DNA of 64,000 nt. Source: CAVQGZ01 sp942491665 (lineage in GTDB: Bacteria > Actinomycetota > Actinomycetes > Jiangellales > Jiangellaceae). This document shows positions 55,130 through 63,664 of the stretch, piece by piece. The position numbers and the translations under genes were made by a program. The notes under the pieces are model-generated. The model was not told where the DNA came from. It saw only the letters and a list, made by a program, of their open reading frames with translations, and made no database searches. Position 1 is the first letter of the stretch. Every line of letters starts with the position of its first letter. Location: contig CALOBR010000001.1 in assembly GCA_942491665.1 (NCBI GenBank), forward strand, positions 248,001 to 312,000. The letters run 5' to 3'.

Positions 55130-55512
55130 CGGACGAGTCGGTCTGTAAGCCGGGTTCTGTGCCGGTGCTCACGCACCGGCGGCGACCATCTCTCTCGGGT
55201 CGACGTTGCCGCCGACCTCCAGCGGTCTACCCGGGAGCTCGGGCGGGCCGCCCTCGAACGCTCCCTGTCTGACCTTGCTCCGGGTGGGGTTTGCCGAGCC
55301 ACACGAGTCGCCTCGTGTGCTGGTGGTCTCTTGCACCACCGTTTCACCCTTACCGGCGAGGCCGAAGCCCTACCGGCGGTCTGCTTTCTGTGGCACTGTC
55401 CCGCGGGTCACCCCGGGTTGCCGTTAGCAACCACCCTGCCCTGCGGAGCCCGGACTTTCCTCGGCGGGTCACCTCGCGGTGCCCGACGCGGCCGCCCGAC
55501 CGACTCGCCCGC
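55130..55512 (-). ncRNA. rnpB: RNase P RNA (class A)
   Basis: The minus strand contains the universal blocks in order: GAGGAAAGTCCGGGCTCC, ACAGAAAGCAGACCGCC, GGTAAGGGTGAAACGGTGG, CAAGAGACCACCAGC, GGGTAGACCGCTGGAGG and ACAGAACCCGGCTTACAGA. The ends GCGAGTCGG and CCGACTCG pair as P1. It is the catalytic RNA that trims tRNA 5' ends. The RNase H/phosphatase gene ends 18 bases upstream. Boundaries are accurate to a few bases. Confidence 0.97.
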
Positions 55513-55530
55513 ACCGCTGAGAGTACGCGG

Positions 55531-56598
55531 CTAGCGCAGCCCCAGGGAACGGACGCTCGGACGTCCGTCCGACCAGTACGCCACCTCGGCCAACGACGCC
55601 GGTTGCACGTCCACTCGGTGGGCAGCCTCGACCGGGGCGCCCATGGCGGACGCCACGATCGTCTTGACGACCATTGCATGCGCGACGACGACCACCGTCT
55701 CGCCGTCGAAGCGCTCCACGACCCGTCGGCGCGCCCGCTCGACGCGTTCGGCCATCGCGGCCAGCGACTCCCCGCCCGGCGGGGCGCTGGTCGGGTCGGC
55801 GAGCCAGGCGTCGAAGAACCCGGGGGCTCGCTGGCGCGCCTCCCGAAAGCCGAGGCCGTCCCACTCGCCGAAGCCGACCTCCTCGAGGTCGTCATCGGTC
55901 TGCACACCCAACCCGAGCCGGCCGGCCACGGCCTGCGCGGTTTGTCGGGTCCGCAGCAACGGAGACGCGACCACAGCCGCGACGGGCGTCGTGCCGAGCC
56001 GCTCGACCAGCACGCTCGCCGCCCGTTCGGCCTGCCGCTGGCCGGCGTCGGTGAGCCCGACGTCGACGCCGCCACGTCCGCTGAACTTGCGCTGGACTGT
56101 CAGCGGGGTCTCGCCGTGGCGCAGCAGGAACAGCGTCGTCGGGTCGCCCAGGGCGCTCGGACGCATGACCGGACGGATGTCCTGGGTCGGTGCCTTGCCG
56201 TCCAGCACCTCGTTGAGCAGCCGGTCGGCGTGGGCGTTCTGTGCCCGCGGCACCCATGTCCAGCTGATCTTCGACATGTCGTGCACGTCGCGCGCACGCA
56301 TCGCGAGCTCGCGCATGTCGGCGTGCTTGATCTTCCAGCGCCCCGACATCTGCTCCACGATCAGCTTGGAGTCCAGACGCACCTCGATGCGCGCGGACTC
56401 GTCGATGCGGTGCGCCTCCTCCAGCCCCGCGATGACGCCCCGGTACTCCGCCACGTTGTTGGTGGCCACACCGATTGCCTCGGCCCGTTCGACGAGCACG
56501 GCGCCGGTATCGGCGTCCTTGACCACGCTGCCGTAGGCCGCGGGGCCGGGGTTGCCGCGCGAGCCGCCGTCCGCCTCGACGACGAGCGTGCGGCTCAC
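55531..56598 (-). CDS. Bifunctional RNase H / phosphatase (RnhA-CobC fusion)
   Basis: 355 residues. Residues 1 to about 135 are an RNase H type I domain (VEADGGSRGNPGPAAYG, Glu in NVAEYRGVIAGLE, Asp in DSKLIVEQM, late Asp in NAHADRL). Residues about 155-355 are a histidine phosphatase (FLLRHGETPLT, VVVAHAMVVK). Mycobacterial Rv2228c has the same design with RNase H and alpha-ribazole phosphatase-like activity, so it may also finish CobT's product. GTG at 56598 overlaps the zinc-ribbon gene stop by four bases. Confidence 0.96.
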   Translation of the reverse strand: MSRTLVVEADGGSRGNPGPAAYGSVVKDADTGAVLVERAEAIGVATNNVAEYRGVIAGLEEAHRIDESARIEVRLDSKLIVEQMSGRWKIKHADMRELAMRARDVHDMSKISWTWVPRAQNAHADRLLNEVLDGKAPTQDIRPVMRPSALGDPTTLFLLRHGETPLTVQRKFSGRGGVDVGLTDAGQRQAERAASVLVERLGTTPVAAVVASPLLRTRQTAQAVAGRLGLGVQTDDDLEEVGFGEWDGLGFREARQRAPGFFDAWLADPTSAPPGGESLAAMAERVERARRRVVERFDGETVVVVAHAMVVKTIVASAMGAPVEAAHRVDVQPASLAEVAYWSDGRPSVRSLGLR

Positions 56599-57335
56599 TC
56601 GTCCTCGACCCGCACGAGCAGCCGACCGCACTCCTCACAGAACAGCAGCTCCTCCGGCGGCGCTGCCCGAACCCGCGCCAGGTCAGCGGGGGTCAGCGAC
56701 AAGCGGCACCCCTCGCACCGACCATGCCGCAGCGCCCCGACGCCGACGCCCCCATGTTGGGCGCGGGCACGGTCGTACCGGGTGACCAGGGCCTCGTCGA
56801 CGTCGGCGAGCACCTCGGCCCGGTCGGCCGCCAGCGCCTCGCGCTCCGCGTCGATCGTCGTGCGGGCGGTGTCGAGGTCGGCCTCGTGCCGCTCACGGTC
56901 CGACGCGACGGTCGCGAGCTCAGAGCGCACCGCTCCGGCCTGCTCCTGCGCGGTGTCAAGGTCTTCCATCGCCTCGAGCTCGACGGTCTCGACCTCGTCC
57001 AGCTTGGTCTGCAGGGTCTCGATCTCGTGCTGCAGCTTCTCGAGCTCGCGAGGGGACGAGACGCTGCCGGCGTCGAGGCGCGTCTGGTCCTTGGCCTGGC
57101 GCCGCTTGATGTCGTCGGCCTCGTACTCGCTCGTACGCACCCGGCCCTTGGCCGCGTCCACGGCCTGCTCGGCGGCGGCGAGCGTGGACTGCAGGCGCTC
57201 TGCCTGGTCACCGAGCTCGATCAGCGCCTGCACGGCCGGGTGGCTACGCCACTGCTGGTCGAGAACGTCCGCGCGGGAGTCGACAGCTTGCAGGTCCAGC
57301 AGGCGGCGCTGCTGCTCGGGGGGAAAGCCACTCAT
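56595..57335 (-). CDS. Coiled-coil protein with C4 zinc ribbon
   Basis: 246 residues. A long coiled coil (about 20-180, heptads rich in Ala, Glu, Leu) leads to a zinc ribbon with Cys pairs in GRCEGCRLSL and LFCEECGRLL (about 198-242). This is the widespread CT398/YhjD-like family next to nif3 in actinobacteria. Function unknown. ATG at 57335 overlaps the nif3 stop (four bases). Confidence 0.93.
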   Translation of the reverse strand: MSGFPPEQQRRLLDLQAVDSRADVLDQQWRSHPAVQALIELGDQAERLQSTLAAAEQAVDAAKGRVRTSEYEADDIKRRQAKDQTRLDAGSVSSPRELEKLQHEIETLQTKLDEVETVELEAMEDLDTAQEQAGAVRSELATVASDRERHEADLDTARTTIDAEREALAADRAEVLADVDEALVTRYDRARAQHGGVGVGALRHGRCEGCRLSLTPADLARVRAAPPEELLFCEECGRLLVRVEDE

Positions 57336-58495
57336 GCGTCGTCTGCCTCCAGCAGCTCGTCTGACAACGATTCGGCGTGCATCGTCCAGGGGTCGGTGCA
57401 CACCTCGCTCACGCGGATCTCGACCGCCTGGCCGCCAGCACCGAGGTCTGCGACCAGGGCCTGCGACGCGGCGGCGAGCCACGGCCACTCCGAGGCCCAG
57501 TGCGAGACGTTGACCAGCGCGGGCCCGCCGGCGTCGAGAGCCTCCGACGCCGGGTGGTGGCGCAGGTCGGCCGTGACGAACGCATCCACCCCGGCTCGTT
57601 CCGCAGCACTCAGCAACGAGTCACCGGCGCCACCACAGACGGCGACCGCCTGCACCACCCGGTCGGGGTCTCCACCGGCCTGGACGCCGGCGACCGTCGC
57701 CGGGACGGCCGCGGCGACGCGTCCGACGAGGTCCTCCAGGGTCTCCGGCTCAGGGAGGTGCCCGATGCGACCCAGACCCCGGCGGGAGTCGAAGGCCGCG
57801 AGCTCGAACAGGTCGAAGGCAGGCTCTTCGTAGGGGTGCGCTGCTCGTAGAGCCTGCACGACGGCAGCGCGTCGGTCGCGAGGAACGACCATCTCCAGCC
57901 GCGTCTCGGCGACCTGCTCGATCTCGCCGATCGTGCCGATCGTCGGGTTGGCGCCGGCACGCGGCCGGAACGTGCCAGTACCGGCCAGCACGTAGCCGCA
58001 CCGGTCGTAGTCGCCGATACGGCCGGCTCCGGCCGAGGCGAGCGCGTCGAGGACGCGCTGGGCATCAGCGTGCGGGACGAAGACGACGACCTTGTCGAGG
58101 GCGTCGGCCAGCGGCCGCAGTGGCCGCAGGTCGACGAGCCCCAGAGCCGACGCCAGCGCGTCGGACACCCCGGGATCGGCGCTGTCGGCGTTCGTGTGGG
58201 CCGAGAACAGGGCGACCCCGTGCTGGACGAGGTCGTGCACCACGCGGCCCTTGGGCGTGGTCGCGGCAACCGAGTGCACCCCTGCAAGTAGCAGCGGGTG
58301 GTGGGTGACGAGCAGGTCAGCGCCACACTCGCGCGCCTCGGCGACGACTGCTGGCGCGGGGTCGACGGCGAACAGCACTCGTCCCACCGGTGAAGCGGGG
58401 TCGCCGCAGGTCAGGCCCACGGAATCCCACGGCTCGGCCCACGACGGCCGGTAGCGCTGCTCGAGTGCGGCGACGACGTCCCCCACAGTGAGCAT
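57332..58495 (-). CDS. Nif3-like dinuclear metal-centre protein (DUF34)
   Basis: 387 residues. The metal ligands are seen in THHPLLL, HTNADSADPG and later HWASEW-linked residues with Asp. An inserted domain with AHPYEEPAFDLF (PII-like) sits between the halves. Function not settled; GTP cyclohydrolase 1 type 2 homology is a database label only. TAGTCT (minus strand, 58502-58507) is six bases before the ATG. Heads the nif3, zinc-ribbon, RNase H operon. Confidence 0.94.
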   Translation of the reverse strand: MLTVGDVVAALEQRYRPSWAEPWDSVGLTCGDPASPVGRVLFAVDPAPAVVAEARECGADLLVTHHPLLLAGVHSVAATTPKGRVVHDLVQHGVALFSAHTNADSADPGVSDALASALGLVDLRPLRPLADALDKVVVFVPHADAQRVLDALASAGAGRIGDYDRCGYVLAGTGTFRPRAGANPTIGTIGEIEQVAETRLEMVVPRDRRAAVVQALRAAHPYEEPAFDLFELAAFDSRRGLGRIGHLPEPETLEDLVGRVAAAVPATVAGVQAGGDPDRVVQAVAVCGGAGDSLLSAAERAGVDAFVTADLRHHPASEALDAGGPALVNVSHWASEWPWLAAASQALVADLGAGGQAVEIRVSEVCTDPWTMHAESLSDELLEADDA

Positions 58496-58607
58496 GCAGC
58501 GAGACTAATCGCGCGCGTGGACCCGCCACGACAGCGGCATCGGGCAGGCGGGTGTGCTGCGGCGCACCTACCGTTGGCGTTCACCCGACACCGAAGGCAG
58601 CCCTTCC

Positions 58608-59114
58608 ATGACCCAGCGTGACTACGTCCACACCGACTCCGCCGGCGGCGGCATCGTGATCCATTGGGACTCCGAGACCTGCGTCCACTCCGGGGTGTGC
58701 CTGCGCACCCTTCCCGGCGTCTTTCGCGCACGACGTCGTCCGTGGGTCGACCCGGACGGCGCCGACGCGGACGCCATCGAGGCCGCGGTTGCCGCCTGCC
58801 CCTCGGCGGCACTGACCTCCAGCCGCTTCGCGGGTGGCGAGTCGGTACCCGTGCGCAGCCTCGACGAGGCCGAGCACGCCGCAGCCGAGCCCGCCGCACC
58901 GGGCGCGGCTCCGGTGAGCGTCACCGTCCTGAGCCACGGCCCCTACCTGCTCAAGGGCCCGGTCGAGATCGTCGATGCGCACGGCGCCGTCCAACGCCGC
59001 GTCGACAAGGTGGCGTTGTGCCGGTGCGGGCACTCGGGCACCAAGCCCTTCTGCGACGGGAGCCACCGCCGTGAAGGCTTCGCCGACGAGGGCGAGGTGG
59101 CCCCGAGCTCCTGA
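58608..59114 (+). CDS. Iron-sulfur protein: Fer4-like domain fused to CDGSH domain
   Basis: 168 residues. The N-terminal half has Cys in CVHSGVCLRTLPGVF and a later AACPSAAL, the pattern of the divergent 4Fe-4S domain (Fer4_19). The C-terminal half ends with CRCGHSGTKPFCDGSH, the three-Cys, one-His ligand set of a 2Fe-2S CDGSH (mitoNEET) site. Both clusters should be present. A role in redox or Fe-S handling is inference. ATG at 58608 after a weak binding site; a GTG at 58554 is possible. Confidence 0.9.
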   Translation: MTQRDYVHTDSAGGGIVIHWDSETCVHSGVCLRTLPGVFRARRRPWVDPDGADADAIEAAVAACPSAALTSSRFAGGESVPVRSLDEAEHAAAEPAAPGAAPVSVTVLSHGPYLLKGPVEIVDAHGAVQRRVDKVALCRCGHSGTKPFCDGSHRREGFADEGEVAPSS

Positions 59115-59173
59115 GCGGCCGCGCCGCGCGAGCGTCCACGCTGCGATCGGTATCGTTGCCGCCCAGCACGTGG

Positions 59174-59245
59174 GGGCGCATAGCTCAGCGGTAGAGCACC
59201 TGCCTTACAAGCAGGGGGTCGCTGGTTCGAGACCAGCTGCGCCCA
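59174..59245 (+). tRNA. tRNA-Val (anticodon TAC)
   Basis: 72 bases. Acceptor arms GGGCGCA and TGCGCCC pair; D-loop TAGCTCAGCGGTAGAGC; anticodon stem CCTGC/GCAGG with loop CTTACAA; T-arm GCTGGTTCGAGACCAGC. The 3' CCA is not encoded. It reads GUA and other GUN valine codons. Confidence 0.97.
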
Positions 59246-59321
59246 CTCCTGTGTCACCGTCGGGGGACGTCCCCAGCACCGATCCGTGTCGCCGGTTTCC
59301 CCCGACGACAAGGGAGGAACA

Positions 59322-60243
59322 GTGAGCGCCACCGAGCACACCAAGGCCACGAACCGTCAGGTGCTGGACGCGCTGCCGTTCGACGACACCACCGACTTCG
59401 ACAACGCTCGCCGCGGCTTCATCGCCGACACCCCCACCCGTGTCATCACCAAGCCGGACGGCAGTACGTCGTTCGACCTCGACGCCGACGACTTCGTCCG
59501 CCACGCGCCGGCCCCGGACACCGTGAATCCCAGCCTGTGGCGGCTACAACTACTACCTCGGCTGGATCGACGCCAACCCGGCGAACCTGCACCCGCTGCC
59601 CCCGGTCGAGGCAGGCACGAAGTTCGTCGAGTACGCAGGTGGGGCCGACGCCGTGCTGGCCAAGGCCTGGGTCGACTTGGATGCCGGCGAGTACCGCTGG
59701 GTCGCCGAGGCGGTGACCCACGTCGTGTTCGCCGACCCCGACAACACCGACGCCACGTCGTTGCTTGCCGACTCGTACGAGCAGATGGGCTACCAGGCCG
59801 AGTCAGGCCCGTGGCGCAACTACTACCTGGCCGGCGCCACCGAGCTGCGCCACGGCGTCACCAAGGTCGCCACCCCGAACGCGGCCCAGAAGGGTCTCGT
59901 CGCGTCGATGTCGGTCACGATGTTCCTGAACGCGCTCGCCGTCCGGCTCAACGCACCGAACGCTGCCGGGGTGGCCGGCATCATCCACCTGTTCGTGCAG
60001 GACGACGGCTACCCGCTCGAGCTGAGCAACGGCGCCCTGCACAACCACGTGGGGGCGACCAGCGAGGCGGACGCGACGATCCGCATGCCGCGCTCGGCGC
60101 TCGACACCATCCTTGCCGGCGGCGCCATCCCCGAGCTCGTGGCCCAAGGGACCATCACGCTAGAAGGCGACCCCGCCCCCGTCCAGGCTCTGCTGGCGAA
60201 CCTGGACACGTTCGAGTTCTGGTTCCCGATCGTGACTCCCTGA
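59322..60243 (+). pseudogene. Alkyl/aryl-sulfatase gene with the catalytic MBL domain deleted
   Basis: The family is an N-terminal segment, a metallo-beta-lactamase domain, a dimerisation domain and an SCP2-like domain. Here the N-terminal segment (ALPFDDTTDFDNARRGFIAD, ending NPSLWR at about 59545) runs straight into the dimerisation domain (GYNYYLGWIDANPANL, GGADAVLAKAWVDLDAGEYRW) and the C-terminal domain, in a different frame. About 330 residues with all zinc ligands are missing. AGGGAGG precedes the GTG. Either a real internal deletion or a collapsed assembly. Confidence 0.85.
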
Positions 60244-60330
60244 CGAACGGGCTCCACGCGCTGTTCGTCGCGACGGCCAGGATCCATCGACGCTTGCGCG
60301 AACCGTGTGTGGCGGCCAGGATTACCGCCC

Positions 60331-60582
60331 GTGGAGGAACCGAAGCAGACCAGGCGCCCGTTCCGCCGGCGTGCGCTACGCGTGGAACAAACCACCGACA
60401 GCCGCGACGTCGAGCTGTTCGTCGTCTACGACGCCGCTGGCATCGCGGAGTCCTCGCCTGACCTGAGGGGCCTCTCGCCGTCTGCCCGCATGGCGTGGGC
60501 CGAGCAGCAGGGGTTCGCCCCCGACGTGGTCGAGAAGGCCGGCGAGCAGGACGGCTTCGCCTTCCGGGGCAACCACGACTGA
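60331..60582 (+). CDS. Short hypothetical protein
   Basis: 83 residues from GTG 60331. A basic N-terminus (KQTRRPFRRRALR) and an acidic, soluble C-terminal half (VELFVVYDAAGIAESSPDL, RMAWAEQQGFAPDVVEKAG). No recognised family and no clear binding site. Codon choice agrees with coding. Confidence 0.5.
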   Translation: MEEPKQTRRPFRRRALRVEQTTDSRDVELFVVYDAAGIAESSPDLRGLSPSARMAWAEQQGFAPDVVEKAGEQDGFAFRGNHD

Positions 60583-60650
60583 CCTGAGGGGCGCAGACCC
60601 GTGGCGCCTCCCTGAACTAGGGTGATGGCGCCGACAGCGAAGGGCACCCG

Positions 60651-63194
60651 ATGCGCAGCGCTTCCTCCCGCCGGCCAAGGCCACTCAGCGTCACAGCCAT
60701 GGCTGTCCTCACCGCACTCCTAGGGCTGTGGGACGGCACGATCGCCGTGCTGCTGGCGCTCGTGGTCAACGACCCCCGCACCGCCGGCTTGGACGAGGTC
60801 CCGGATCTGGCCGTCGTTGCGACGGTCATCGCAGCCGCTCTGTCGATCTTCGCGCTCGTCCTGTCCGCCGCCCTCTGGCGTGGCGCTCACAGCGCCCGCT
60901 TGCTGGTGAGCCTTCTGCTCCTCTTCCGGGTCGGCTACGTCCTGTACCTGATCTCTGCAGTGGGCGGCGGTCGCGTCGCTCAGAACGCTCTGTCCCTGGC
61001 CGTCGTCGTCGTCGGGCTCTACTTGGTGTGGAACCGGAAGGCCTCGGAGTTCTTCGAAAGACCCAACGAGCGCAAGCTCGCCCAGGCGATGGAGGGCGAC
61101 GAGGGCGAGATCAGCGCACCCCGGCAGTACGCCCTGTGGGCACGGGACTACGTGGTGCGATTGGTGATCCTGTGGATCACGGTCGTGTCAACGCCCAGCA
61201 TCGACATCGACTTCTGGTGGTCCCTGCCGCTGGCTGTCGCGATCATCAGCGTTGCCTCCGAGCTGCTCCGGCCGTGGCTGGTGCGCATCGCCAGCCTCTT
61301 CGGCTGGCTGGGTTCGCTGGCGTTGGCTCTGTTCGCCAATGCGGTGCTGATCGGTGTGGGTCTGGCCATCACCCCCGGTGTCGTGGTGGGCTCGGTAGGC
61401 GCCGCCATCCTGGCGTCCTGGATCTACGCCCTCGCCATGACCATCGTCACCTGGGCGTTCTCCATCAACACGCAGAACTACCTCATGGTGCACGCCGTCC
61501 GCATGAGCCAGTCCCGGCGCCCGAGCGACGACCTGCCCGAGCCCGGGGTGCTGTTCGTCCAGCTCGACGGCGTGCCCGCCCCCGTCCTGGATTTCGAGGT
61601 CAAGGCGGGCAATCTGCCCACGATCAGTCGGTGGATCCGCAGCGGCAGCCACACGTGGACGGAGTGGGTGGCGCGCGTGCCGTCGACTACCCCCGTCAGC
61701 CAAGCGGGGCTCCTGCACGGGAACAACACCGACATCCCCGCGTTCCGCTGGTACGAGAAGTCAACCGGCACGCTCATGGTCGCCAACCACCCGCCGGACG
61801 CGGCCTTGATCGAGTCCCGGATATCCGACGGGCGGGGGCTGCTGGCCGACGATGGCGTGAGCATCAGCAACCTGTTCTCCGGGGACGCTCCAAGGTCCCT
61901 CCTCACGATGAGCGGCCTGCGCGACAAGTCTGTCGGGCTGGGGCCATCTCAGTCCTACGCCAGCTTCTTCACGCACCCCGCCGGCTTCTTCCGAGCGTTG
62001 ATCCTCACGATCGGGGAGATGGGCAAGGAGGTCTTCCAGGGCCGCAGGCAGCAGAGGCTCGACATCCAGCCGCGGATCAAGCGCCATGGCAGCTACATCG
62101 CGCTGCGCGGCATCACCAACGTGTTCCTGCGCGACCTCAATGTCGCTCTCATAGTCGAGGCCATGATGACCGGGGCCAAGTCCATCTACGTCGACTTCGT
62201 CGACTACGACGAGATCGCTCACCACGCCGGAGTTACGAGGCGAGAGTCCATGGACTCCCTCTACGGGCTCGACAGCGTCCTGGCGGGTCTGGAGACCCTC
62301 GCCAGCTCCGGCGCGCCACCCCGTCGCTACCACATCGTGCTGGTCAGCGACCACGGCCAGAGTCAGGGGGCCACGTTCAAGCAACGCAACGGAGCCTCGC
62401 TGGAGGAGCTGGTCCTGTCGCTGATGAAGTCCGACGAGCGCGGCGTCGCTGTCACGGACGAGGTCGAGGCATGGGGCCCGGTCAACGTCCTGCTGAGCCA
62501 GCTGACCGACCAGGAGTCGGTCTCCGGCCGGCTCACCAAGCGTGCCCTCGGCCGACACGGACCGGCGCTCGGCCCGAACGAGACCGACATCGCCGCCGCA
62601 GCAGGCACCAGCCTCGAGGACCGTCCACCAGTGGTGGTGGTGGGCTCGGGCAACCTGGGGGGGATCTGGTTCTCCCGCATCCCAGGACGCCTCACCTTGG
62701 GCGATCTGGAGGGTCGCTACCCGGGCCTCGTGCAATCCCTGGCCATGAACCCGTACATCGGCTTCGCGGTCGTGATGACGCGCGAGGGCCCGTCGGCCAT
62801 CGGAGGTAACGGCACCCGCCTGCTGAAGACCGGCGCGGTCACCGGGACCGACCCACTGCTCGGATACGGACCGGATGCTGCCGCCGACTTCCTACGCGCC
62901 GCCGAGTTCGAGAACGCCCCGGACATCTACCTCAACTCGGTCTACGACCCCGTGCTGGACGAGGTGGCCGCCTTCGAGGAGCTCGTGGGATGCCACGGAG
63001 GCGTCGGCGGGTGGCAGACCCGACCCATCCTCGTGCACCCGGCCGCCTGGTCGACGAACGATGACCTGCTGGACGAGCATGGCCGTCTGTTGGGCGCAGA
63101 GTCGGTGCACCGCCAGATGGTGCGGTGGCTGGAGCGCCTCGGCCACCGCGGCGGAGTGCCGGAGCCTCAGAGCTCGGAGAGCACCCTTACGTAG
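60651..63194 (+). CDS. Membrane protein: holin-like transmembrane region plus alkaline-phosphatase-superfamily phosphodiesterase
   Basis: 847 residues. About eight membrane helices occupy 15-290. They include a first group of four (to about 125) and a second that resembles the phage-holin-4 fold (VIAAALS..., RLVILWITVV, LWSLPLAVA-like, NAVLIGVGLAI). Then comes a phosphodiesterase domain: metal Asp306 (QLDG), nucleophile region STTPVSQAG, Asp518-Tyr-Asp520 with His524/His525, and Asp567-His568 (SDHGQ). Probable phospho-transfer or diester hydrolysis at the membrane; substrate unknown. Overlaps the convergent peroxiredoxin gene by 28 bases. Confidence 0.88.
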   Translation: MRSASSRRPRPLSVTAMAVLTALLGLWDGTIAVLLALVVNDPRTAGLDEVPDLAVVATVIAAALSIFALVLSAALWRGAHSARLLVSLLLLFRVGYVLYLISAVGGGRVAQNALSLAVVVVGLYLVWNRKASEFFERPNERKLAQAMEGDEGEISAPRQYALWARDYVVRLVILWITVVSTPSIDIDFWWSLPLAVAIISVASELLRPWLVRIASLFGWLGSLALALFANAVLIGVGLAITPGVVVGSVGAAILASWIYALAMTIVTWAFSINTQNYLMVHAVRMSQSRRPSDDLPEPGVLFVQLDGVPAPVLDFEVKAGNLPTISRWIRSGSHTWTEWVARVPSTTPVSQAGLLHGNNTDIPAFRWYEKSTGTLMVANHPPDAALIESRISDGRGLLADDGVSISNLFSGDAPRSLLTMSGLRDKSVGLGPSQSYASFFTHPAGFFRALILTIGEMGKEVFQGRRQQRLDIQPRIKRHGSYIALRGITNVFLRDLNVALIVEAMMTGAKSIYVDFVDYDEIAHHAGVTRRESMDSLYGLDSVLAGLETLASSGAPPRRYHIVLVSDHGQSQGATFKQRNGASLEELVLSLMKSDERGVAVTDEVEAWGPVNVLLSQLTDQESVSGRLTKRALGRHGPALGPNETDIAAAAGTSLEDRPPVVVVGSGNLGGIWFSRIPGRLTLGDLEGRYPGLVQSLAMNPYIGFAVVMTREGPSAIGGNGTRLLKTGAVTGTDPLLGYGPDAAADFLRAAEFENAPDIYLNSVYDPVLDEVAAFEELVGCHGGVGGWQTRPILVHPAAWSTNDDLLDEHGRLLGAESVHRQMVRWLERLGHRGGVPEPQSSESTLT

Positions 63195-63664
63195 TCGTCG
63201 ACGTCTCGCGGGTCGGGAACGGCGTTGACGACGCTCCAGCGCACCACCCGGTCGCGGTCGAGCACGAACGTCCCGCGCAGCGACGCTCCGATCGCCGGGT
63301 CGAAGACGCCGTAGGCCGAGGCGACCTCGCCGTGCGGCCAGTGGTCGGACAGCAGCGGGAACGCATAGCCCTGCTGGCGGGTCAGCTCGCGCAGCGTGGC
63401 CGTCGCGTCGCACGAGATCGCGAGCGTGACGGCGTGCTCGTTGCTCAGCTCCGGCAGCCGGTCGCGGATCGAGCAGAGCTCACTGACGCACACGCTGGTG
63501 AAGGCCCAGGGAAAGAAGACCACCACCGCCGCTCGGTTGTCGGTGACCGCGCTCAGGCGCACCTCGTTGCGGTCACCGTCCGGGAGCACGAAATCAGGTG
63601 CCACGGAGCCGACCGACAGCGGCTCACGCCGAAGGGCGAGCGCCGACTCGTCAACGACGGGCAC
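63167..63664 (-). CDS. Peroxiredoxin (AhpE-like)
   Basis: 165 residues. The thioredoxin-fold peroxidase has AVVVFFPWAFTSVC with the peroxidatic Cys59 and a second Cys64 five residues later, and the family's RGTFVLDRDRVVRW. Pattern resembles mycobacterial AhpE. GTG at 63664 lies within the end of the DUF3052 gene, overlapping it by 14 bases, so the two are coupled; a TTG at 63685 is the alternative. Confidence 0.93.
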   Translation of the reverse strand: MPVVDESALALRREPLSVGSVAPDFVLPDGDRNEVRLSAVTDNRAAVVVFFPWAFTSVCVSELCSIRDRLPELSNEHAVTLAISCDATATLRELTRQQGYAFPLLSDHWPHGEVASAYGVFDPAIGASLRGTFVLDRDRVVRWSVVNAVPDPRDVDDYVRVLSEL

